Source: CAZLMW01 sp964560875 (GTDB lineage: Bacteria > Myxococcota_A > UBA9042). Taken from it: a stretch of 8,939 bases of DNA. The notes beneath the pieces were generated by a model that saw only the letters and a list, made by a program, of their open reading frames with translations, made no database searches and was not told the origin of the DNA. The stretch is taken from NCBI GenBank assembly GCA_964560875.1, contig CAZLMW010000200.1:1-8939 (forward strand), read 5' to 3'. Each line of letters starts with the position of its first letter. Positions within the stretch are counted from its first letter, which is position 1. Position numbers and translations under genes: made by a program. Below are positions 1 through 6,700 of this stretch, in pieces.

Positions 1-230
1 CCCCCTTGGACCCCCATCCCCGTTTACCCCAACCGCCTGTTTTTGTGGTTCTTTTCGTGTTCGCAGCGGATCTTGTGGGACGGCAGCTCCGCCGGAAGAA
101 GAAACCGGGGGGTGATTATCAGCCGGTCACGACCGCATTGAGGGGTCTGGGCAAGCGGACATGCCGAAGGCTGTCCTGGGGGAGGTACGACCCTCGCGGA
201 GGTGTCCGGCAGGTCACCGAGCAAGGTGCA

Positions 231-246
231 GTGCCGCTTGCGGCAC
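231..246. repeat. Short inverted repeat GTGCCGC-TT-GCGGCAC
   Basis: Perfect 7-bp arms around two bases. As RNA it would be a tight hairpin of six pairs with a four-base loop. It lies 22 bp from the main stem-loop and may be a second stage of the terminator or an operator; no supporting evidence for either. Confidence 0.4.
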
Positions 247-268
247 GGAGAAACGAAACAACGCCCTT

Positions 269-319
269 GGGGTGTGATCCGGCCGAGCAGCGACAGCTGG
301 CCGGCCAAGATCACACCCC
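269..319 (-). terminator. Stem-loop terminator after the lipoprotein gene
   Basis: Perfect 11-bp arms GGGGTGTGATC (269-279) and GATCACACCCC (309-319). A second inner stem of GGCCG/CGGCC is separated from the outer one by a small bulge. On the minus strand it begins 12 bases after the TAG stop (332-334) and is followed by a T-rich but interrupted run (gttgtttcgtttct, 250-263). Position and strength suit an intrinsic terminator; the poor T-run and the 5-6 base gap before it lower confidence. A protein-binding site is the alternative. Confidence 0.62.
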
Positions 320-331
320 CGTTGTAACGTG

Positions 332-3300
332 CTACTTGCAGGCGCCGTCGTGGCAGACCTTGGCGGAGCCGCATGTCGTCAGCTTGGCGAAGTTGGTCGC
401 CTGGCAGCCCTTGGCGGGGTCGCACGAGTTCGCTGTGCACACCTTGCCGTCGTCGCATCCCGATTTGCTGACCGCGAGGCATTTGCCGGAGTCCTTGCAG
501 CTCCAGTTGCCGAACGCGTCGGTGCGGGCGAACAGCGATTTGCCCCAATTGGTGGCCGCGCCGTTTGATGTCGCGGGCCAGGTGCCGCCGAGAACGAGGT
601 CGCCGTTGGGGAGCGCTCGCACCGCGTAGAGGTTGTCGAAGCCGTCGCCGGTTACGCCTGTGATGTGATAGCGCCGCTCCCAATGGGATCGTCCAAGGGT
701 GTCGAATCGCACCATGAGGCCGTCCGCCTTGCTGCCTTTTTGCTGCAACAGGTAACCGACCGCGACGATTTTTCCGTCGGGCGTGGCGGCGACGTCGTCG
801 AACGTGTACCAGCGCCATTTCTTGCCGTAGCCGGTCGTCCAGATCGTCTTGGCGGAGGTTGCGGTGGCCTCGAACAAGCCGACGAAACCTTTGATGACAG
901 GGTGGAATCCAGCGTTCATCGAGCCGACCGCAACGAACCGGCCGTCCTTGAGCAACGTGAGCGCGTTGGGGCGGGCGCCGGCGATGTCGTGCTGCCATTT
1001 CTTGGTGCCGTCGTCCTTGAGGCCGAGCAGCCGCGTGTTGTTCTTGCCGTTGACCGAGACGTGGCCGGCCGCGATCAGGCCGCCTTTGCCGTCGTTGATG
1101 ATCGCTTTGCCCCAGTCGTGGGCGGGCGAGCCATAGGTCTTCTCCCACACCGCTTTGCCATCGGGCGCGACACGGACGACCCAGATCTCCTCGCCGCTGC
1201 CGCTCTTGCCCATCTGCTTGCCGACGAAGACGACGTCCTTATCGAGGGCCGTGCCGTCGTAAACCCAGTCGTAGCCGTCGTTGCCAAAGTACGAGAGGTT
1301 GGTGACCGAGCCCCACTCGCTCATCCGCACAACCCATCCGTCAGATTTGCCGCCGTTGGGGGCCTTGATCGACTGGCTCGTGCCGACCACGGACAGCATC
1401 CCGTCGGAGCCGCGGACGACTTTGCGCAGCCCGTCGGTTTTCGAACCGAGCGCCTTTTTCCACGCCAGCTTGCCCCCGGCATCAAAACGCGCGACGAGCG
1501 GCTTTCCCGAGGCCTGGCCGACCGCGATTGTGCTGCCATCGCCGAGGGGCAGGAGCCCGCTCCAGCTTTCGGTCACCCCGTAGCCAGCGAAAACCGAGAA
1601 GAGACGCGGAGAGCCCCCTTTGCAGACCCCGCCCGCGCATTTGCCGCCGGCAGTGCACGCTTGTCCGTCGTCGCACGCGGCGCCTTCATCGTTGAGGTGC
1701 TTGCACGACCCGCTCACGCACGCGTCCTTGGTGCACGGTTTGCCGTCATCGCACGCGGGCCCGGATGCCTTGCAGACGCCGCTGACACACGCGGACTTGG
1801 GCGTACACGCGTTGCCGTCGTCACACGCGCCGCTGTCCTTGGACTGGTGCTGACATTTGCCGGCCGAACAGCTGTCGGTCGTGCAGGGATTGGCATCCGA
1901 GCAGGGGTTGGGTTTGCCCTTGCACGAGCCCGCGACGCACTGGTCGGGCGTGGTGCAGAAGTCGCCGTCGTGGCAGTTGGGACCGTCCAGGCTCTTGTTG
2001 ACGCACCCTTTGGCGCTCTCGCAGCTATCCGCAGTGCACTGTTCGTTGTCGTTGCAGTCGACCAGCTTGTAGGCGCACTTCCCGGCGACGCAGGCCGATG
2101 TCTTGCACTTGTCATTGTCTTTGCAGTCGGCGCCTTTGGTGCACTTGGCGCCCTCGCAGCCGGCGATATTGGTGTGCTTGCACTGGCCCTTGCCGGCGAC
2201 GGAAACGCAGCTGTCGGTGGTGCATTTGTCGGCGTCGTCGCACGCCTTCTTGGTGCCCTTGCAGACCTTGAGCTTGCACGTGTCGTTGACGGTGCAGCCG
2301 TCGCCGTCATTGCAGAGGGCGCTGTTGGCGCTGTACTCGCAGCCCTTTTGCGGATGACAGGAGTCGACGGTACAGGCGTTGTCGTCGTCGCAAACCAACG
2401 CTTTGCCGGTGCACTTCTTGGCCGCGCAGGCGTCGTTTGTCGTGCACTTATTGCCGTCGTCACACGTCCCGGTAACGGGCTTTTGGCTGCATTCGCCGGC
2501 CAGGACGCACAGGCCCGCCGTACACGGGTTGCCGTCGCTGCAGTCCATCTTCTTGCCGGTGCAGGTCCCGTCCACGCACGCATCGAGCACGGTGCAGCCG
2601 TTGCCGTCATCGCATTTGCCGGCGTTCATCTTCTGGTGTTTGCAGCCCTTGGCGGCGTCGCAGATTTCCTTGGTGCAGGGGTTGTTGTCGGTGCAGTCGA
2701 CCTTGCCTGCAGGGACGCATTTGCCGGCCTTACACGACTCGCCCTTGGTGCAATTGCTGCCGTCATCGCACGCGCCGGACGCCTTGGGCGCATAGACACA
2801 GCCCTTCGAAGCGCCGCATGTGTCGGTGGTGCAGGCGTTGCCGTCGTCGCACACAAGCTTGGCGCCCGCGGTGCACACTCCTTTGTCGCAGAGGTCCTTG
2901 GTGGTGCACGCGTCGCCGTCGGTGCAGCCGGTCGCCGTCAGCTTGACGTACTTGCAGCCCGTCGTGGCGTCGCAACCGTCGGTTGTGCACGCGTTGTTGT
3001 CGTCGCAATCGAGCTGTTTGTGGGCCTTGCACTTGCCGGCCTTGCACGCCTCGAGTCCCGTGCACTTGCTGCCGTCGTCGCACGCGGCGTTTTCGGGCGC
3101 GTTCTTCGACCAACACACGCCGCCGCTGCAGATCGGTGTCTTACACGGCCCCGAGACGCCGACTTTGCCGGTGCAGTCCTTGTTCGTCTTGCATTCGACG
3201 ACGCCGGCATCCTTGTCCGTTCCCGCGTCCTGCGCCCCGCCAGCATCTTTTGCCCCACCGGCGTCATGCGCACCGCCATCGCCAATCACGCCTGCATCCA

Positions 3301-3631
3301 GAGCCGCGCCCGCGTCGTGCACCGTGTTCCCATCCCCGGATGGCGCGTCGCCTGTAGAGGCCGTATCGCTTTGGGAATCCGGGTCGCCCTGAGAATCCGT
3401 ATCGTTCTCAGAGTCCGGGTCGCTCTGAGAGGCCGCGTCAATCGCCGCCGCACCGCTGTCCTGTCCGCCGCCGGTATCGAGCCCCGAAATCGCGCCCGTA
3501 TCGAGCACCTGGCCGGTATCGACCGCGAAGTCGCCCGGGTTCACATCGCCGCCCGTGCACGCGCTGATGCCGAGCAGTGCAGCGACCAAACCGCGCGCGA
3601 CAACCTCGGAAAACCATTGGGGCTTACTCAT
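332..3631 (-). CDS. Cysteine-rich repeat lipoprotein with C-terminal beta-propeller
   Basis: Complete gene for 1099 residues, start ATG at 3629-3631 and stop TAG at 332-334. The N-terminus is a lipoprotein signal: Lys3 and Arg13, a hydrophobic stretch GLVAALLG, then the lipobox ISAC with Cys25 as the predicted lipid-bearing residue. The start is chosen because the signal peptide begins there; no good Shine-Dalgarno sequence sits at normal distance. Order after the signal: Asp/Ser and Asp/Ala/Gly linkers (26-146), a cysteine-rich tandem array (147-670, 83 Cys), a beta-propeller (about 676-1043) and a final cysteine module (1045-1098, 9 Cys). The family resembles large extracellular repeat proteins of myxobacteria. 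The protein should be exported, lipid-anchored and heavily disulfide-bonded. No catalytic motif is seen; adhesion, binding or surface structure is inference. It lies 109 bp downstream of the peptidase gene on the same strand. Confidence 0.95.
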   Translation of the reverse strand: MSKPQWFSEVVARGLVAALLGISACTGGDVNPGDFAVDTGQVLDTGAISGLDTGGGQDSGAAAIDAASQSDPDSENDTDSQGDPDSQSDTASTGDAPSGDGNTVHDAGAALDAGVIGDGGAHDAGGAKDAGGAQDAGTDKDAGVVECKTNKDCTGKVGVSGPCKTPICSGGVCWSKNAPENAACDDGSKCTGLEACKAGKCKAHKQLDCDDNNACTTDGCDATTGCKYVKLTATGCTDGDACTTKDLCDKGVCTAGAKLVCDDGNACTTDTCGASKGCVYAPKASGACDDGSNCTKGESCKAGKCVPAGKVDCTDNNPCTKEICDAAKGCKHQKMNAGKCDDGNGCTVLDACVDGTCTGKKMDCSDGNPCTAGLCVLAGECSQKPVTGTCDDGNKCTTNDACAAKKCTGKALVCDDDNACTVDSCHPQKGCEYSANSALCNDGDGCTVNDTCKLKVCKGTKKACDDADKCTTDSCVSVAGKGQCKHTNIAGCEGAKCTKGADCKDNDKCKTSACVAGKCAYKLVDCNDNEQCTADSCESAKGCVNKSLDGPNCHDGDFCTTPDQCVAGSCKGKPNPCSDANPCTTDSCSAGKCQHQSKDSGACDDGNACTPKSACVSGVCKASGPACDDGKPCTKDACVSGSCKHLNDEGAACDDGQACTAGGKCAGGVCKGGSPRLFSVFAGYGVTESWSGLLPLGDGSTIAVGQASGKPLVARFDAGGKLAWKKALGSKTDGLRKVVRGSDGMLSVVGTSQSIKAPNGGKSDGWVVRMSEWGSVTNLSYFGNDGYDWVYDGTALDKDVVFVGKQMGKSGSGEEIWVVRVAPDGKAVWEKTYGSPAHDWGKAIINDGKGGLIAAGHVSVNGKNNTRLLGLKDDGTKKWQHDIAGARPNALTLLKDGRFVAVGSMNAGFHPVIKGFVGLFEATATSAKTIWTTGYGKKWRWYTFDDVAATPDGKIVAVGYLLQQKGSKADGLMVRFDTLGRSHWERRYHITGVTGDGFDNLYAVRALPNGDLVLGGTWPATSNGAATNWGKSLFARTDAFGNWSCKDSGKCLAVSKSGCDDGKVCTANSCDPAKGCQATNFAKLTTCGSAKVCHDGACK
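338..499 (-). other. Isolated C-terminal cysteine module after the propeller
   Basis: Residues 1045-1098 contain nine cysteines, with CDDGKVCTANSCDPAKGC in the middle. This is the same half-module as in the array 375 residues earlier, so the array type reappears after the propeller and ends the protein. Confidence 0.85.
503..1606 (-). other. Beta-propeller of the lipoprotein, about seven blades
   Basis: Residues 676-1043. A strand-turn-strand signature recurs every 47-61 residues: ARFDAGGKLAWKKALG, VVRMSEWGSVTNLSYFG, VVRVAPDGKAVWEKTYG, LLGLKDDGTKKWQHDIAG, a diverged copy near residue 916, MVRFDTLGRSHWERRYH and FARTDAFGNW. Between them come DG-x-x-x-x-(V/A)-G strands such as DGRFVAVGS and NGDLVLGGT. 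This is the delta-60/PQQ-like propeller pattern of secreted bacterial proteins. No cofactor or active-site residues were recognised. Confidence 0.75.
1622..3193 (-). repeat. Cysteine-rich tandem array, about ten eight-Cys units
   Basis: Residues 147-670 of the lipoprotein. Two half-modules alternate. Type A is C-D-D-G-x-x-C-T-x5-C-x4-C, as in CDDGNKCTTNDACAAKKC. Type B is C-x-D-x-N-x-C-T-x-D-x-C-x5-C, as in CDDDNACTVDSCHPQKGC. A-modules start at Cys 184, 236, 288, 340, 390, 440, 553, 603 and 653, so the period is 50-52 residues except around 492-520, where one unit is irregular and longer. Each period has eight cysteines. The head (147-173) has a different pattern, CKTNKDC and CKTPICSGGVC. 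Such arrays are known in myxobacterial proteins; no enzyme activity is associated with them. Confidence 0.9.
3203..3319 (-). repeat. Asp-Ala-Gly linker repeat
   Basis: Residues 105-143 of the lipoprotein consist of short DAG units (HDAGAALDAG, HDAGGAKDAGGAQDAG and so on). This second spacer joins the acidic Ser linker to the first cysteine module. It is similar in spirit to the ADSGA linker of the upstream peptidase. Confidence 0.75.
3350..3430 (-). repeat. Asp-Pro/Thr-Asp-Ser linker repeat, 18-bp period
   Basis: Residues 68-94 of the lipoprotein read as six-residue units: DPDSEN, DTDSQG, DPDSQS, DTASTG. The DNA follows an imperfect 18-bp period. It is a strongly acidic spacer just after the lipid anchor and probably holds the folded part away from the membrane. 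Confidence 0.75.
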
Positions 3632-3740
3632 GACCGCGGCATCATGGTCACCACCTGCCGACGGCGCAACCCGGTGTGCTTTGCATCCGCGACACGCGCC
3701 TGCAGAGGCCGTTGTGACCGCGTTGAGAAGACGCGGCTAC
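3632..3740 (-). other. 109-bp gap between peptidase and lipoprotein genes
   Basis: Same-strand gap. A weak 5-bp hairpin (CCGCG 3718-3722, CGCGG 3732-3736) follows the peptidase stop but has no T-run. A poor -35/-10 pair (TTGCGC, 17 bases, CATGAT on the minus strand) would start RNA almost at the ATG. Neither is convincing, so the genes may share a transcript. Confidence 0.45.
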
Positions 3741-6700
3741 CTACAGACAGCCCTTCAAGCAGCCGCATGCCGACCCGCAGCTCATCGCCTTGAGCTTGCC
3801 ACCACCGGCCCAACAAGCGACCTGGCACAAACCCTTGCCGCAGGTGATCTCGGCGTCTTTGCAGGCCCCGGCGCCCTGGCAGCGGGTCTCGCACAACAGG
3901 CCGTCTCCGCAGCTGATCTTGGCGTCCTTGCACGCGCCGTCACCGATGCAGTCGACCCGGCAGGAGCGGTCTTTCGGGCAGGCGATGGTCTTGGCGTCGC
4001 AGGCGTTGACTCCGGCGCACCGGATGATGCACGTCGGTCCCATGCAGCCACCCGTGCAGGCGAGCGGACACGGGCCTCGACGCGGCAAGGTGATGTTGCA
4101 GGTCAGGTTGGCGACGCAGCGCAACCCCATGGCGCGGTGGCCCGGGTCGCAGATGCAAAACGGCACCCCGTTGCTGTGATGACAGGTGCCTTTGCCGCAC
4201 GAAACGCCTTTGCACGGGTCGGGTTTGGGGCAGGTCTGGCCTTCGTCTGTTTGCCCGTCGCAGTCGTCGTCGAGGCCGTTGCACGTCTCGGTTCCGCCGG
4301 TCGCCGCCTTGGCCGAACACACCGACGTCGTCCCGTCGCAGATCTTCTTGCCCCAGCGCACACACACGCCCTTGCCGGCGCTGCACGGGTTGCCGAGATC
4401 GTAGGTCCACGGGTCGTCGGTCCCGCCGTCGCAGTCGTCGTCGAGGCCGTTGCATTTCTCGACCGCGGACGGGCCCGGTTGCTTGTCGCAGCGCAGGGTC
4501 ATCTTGTCGGTGTGGCACGCCAGCTTCCCCTTCCGCAGGCAGATGCCAACGCCCACTTCGCACGGCGCGCCCTTCTTTGACCAGTCCTCGTCGGTGTCGC
4601 CATCGCAGTCGTCGTCGAGGTCGTTGCAGCGCTCGTCGGGACAGAAATCGTCGGCTTTGGGCAGCGCGATGATGCGTTTGCCGCCCTGCAGCGTGACCGC
4701 GGCGTCCTGCTTGATGTTCACCCAGGCGCCGATGGTGTAGCGCGCAACTTTGGTGTTGTTGGTGCCGACCAGCAGGTGCTTGCCGTCGTGGCTGATAACG
4801 ACGTCGCGCGCGGCCGTGACGTTGGGCATCAGGCGACCGGCGTTGACGTGAAAGCCCTTGCTCGTCGCGACGTCGATGTCGTGCCAGTGAAGCCCGCTGC
4901 ACGTCTTGCCAAAGCCGCACTTGTTGCCGCTGTAGTCCTGTTTCAGCCCGAGGAAGCTCTCGGCGACGAAGACCACCCGCACCTTGCTGTCCTTGAGGTT
5001 GACGGCGTCGATGCCGTAGGGGCGGTCAAAGCTCTTGTCGTCGGGGTTGGGCTTGCGGAAGAAGACGTTGGTGTGCAGGTCTTTGAGCCGCAGCATGCCG
5101 ATGCTTCCGGTGTTCTTGATGTTGATGCTGCCGGTGCCGTCCTGCTTGAACGTGACGAACGCGGCGAGGTTGTTGGCATCGATGACGACGCGCTGGGGGA
5201 GCCGCGGCGCGCAAAAGCCGCCCGAACACTTGTAGAGGAAGTTGCGGGTGACGACCTTGGCCTTGCTGCCGTTGTCGATGACGTGGTCGAGGTTGATGAC
5301 GGACGCGTGCGGCGCCTTCTTGCAGAGCGTGCTGTTGGTGTCGTGGATGACGACGATGCGCGCGTCTGTTTGGCCCTCGTGGCTGATGGCGATTGCGACC
5401 GGGTTGGGGCCGATGGGCACCTCGATGTTCTTCATCACGCCGCCGACGTCTTCTCGCAGGATCTTCGGCTTGTTGGGGGTGCGCAGATCGATGATGGCGA
5501 GCTTGCCGGGCTTGCACTTGTCTTTGACGTTGGCGAGCGCGACGGCGGCGAAGCGTTGATCGCGGCTGACGGCGATGGCCATCGGGTTGCGGCCTTGTTT
5601 CTTGACCAGCTCCGGGCCGTGACAAGCCGAGGGGATGCCGGGCGTCTGGCCGGTGAAGTCGAGCCGGTTGATCTTGTTGGCGGCGCCGCATGATGGCGTG
5701 TCGTTGCTGCGGTCAAAGTCCATCTCCTTGCAGGTAGCGGCATCGAAGACACCGACGGTCCCCGAGTGCGGGTAGGCCGATAGCAGCAGGAACTGGCGCC
5801 GGGTGACGGCCGCGACGTCGAACATGGACGTCTTGCCGTCGTTGGCGAGCAGCTTCTCGCCGCAGAGGGTCGCGTCGGGATTGACGGCGAACGAGTACGG
5901 GCGGAGCTGCTGTTTGCCGCCGAACGTGGAGCTGATGGCGATGGTGTCGACCACGTCGCCGATCGGCTGGCAGTTGCTGAGGTTGGGCGCCTGGCCGCCG
6001 GGGTTGAGCCAGCTGCCGGTGGTGTTGTTGCCGTACCGGTCGAGCATCACGCAGACCTGGGGATGGGCGCCCATGCCGTCGTATTGCGTCTTGGCGACCT
6101 GGAACTCGTAGAAGACCGACCGCGTCCCGCCGCCGGGCGATGCCTCGGTGCCGTCGACCATCGGGGCGAAGATCCACTTGCTGTCCTGGTCGGTCGCCCG
6201 GCACTTGATATGCGCGCCGGCCGTGCAGCAGAGAGCGGGGTTGGCGTAGTCGGCGCACGTCCATCCGATCGTTTCGCTGCTGCCGGGATCGGCGACCTTG
6301 GGCGCGCCGGCGGGTGGGGGTGGTCCGGGCGCGGCGAATCCCTTGGGTCCGTAGCTGATGCGCAGGCCGACCGGCGGACTCGTCTGCGGCCCGGCGTTCT
6401 TGATGGTGAACGCGACCGTGATGCCCTTGGTTGTTGGGTTGATGTCGCGCGCGGTGGCCGCGAGCTCGGTCACGATGAGGGCCGGTGGGCCGAGCGACGC
6501 GAGCTTGGTCGGAAGCACCGGCTTGCCGGCCTTGTCGCCGACCTTCGGGTTGGTGGTCAGCCACTTGATGGCGCCCTGCATGAGAGGGCGCGGGCCGATG
6601 TTGTTGTGGAAGTTGGCGTTGATGGCCACCCCGCCTTTGATCAGCGCTTGGATGATGGTCTTGCCGGTCGTGGGCGCGCCGGTGGCGGCCTTGACGATGC

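Larger units (their letters stand above)
1..331. other. Non-coding region downstream of the lipoprotein gene
   Basis: No gene is supported here. The region holds the stem-loop at 269-319 and the small inverted repeat at 231-246. The rest (1-230) shows no tRNA, recognisable promoter or protein motif. A reading frame open on the plus strand from 6 to 629 runs into the lipoprotein gene on the opposite strand and has no family-like sequence. Confidence 0.6.

Noticed and set aside
6..629. Plus-strand reading frame of 207 codons at the left edge
   Set aside because: It runs across the terminator stem-loop and into the lipoprotein gene on the opposite strand, with no recognisable motif or ribosome binding site.
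1622..3193. CRISPR-like repeat array suggested by recurring gccgtcgtcgca on the plus strand
   Set aside because: The repeats are the reverse complement of Cys-Asp-Asp-Gly codons in a continuous reading frame; spacing and sequence vary with the protein, and no cas genes are present.
3632..3665. Promoter TTGCGC-17-CATGAT before the lipoprotein gene
   Set aside because: Poor match to consensus and too near the start codon; matches of this quality are expected by chance.
3718..3736. Hairpin after the peptidase stop as a terminator
   Set aside because: Only five base pairs, a nine-base loop and no T-run.
665..3793. Very long plus-strand reading frame (1042 codons) opposite the lipoprotein gene
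   Set aside because: It is exactly codon-aligned with the real gene, so its stops would require TTA, CTA or TCA codons in the sense strand, which are rare in GC-rich genes. Its translation is a monotonous Val/Ala/Arg-rich string without domains.
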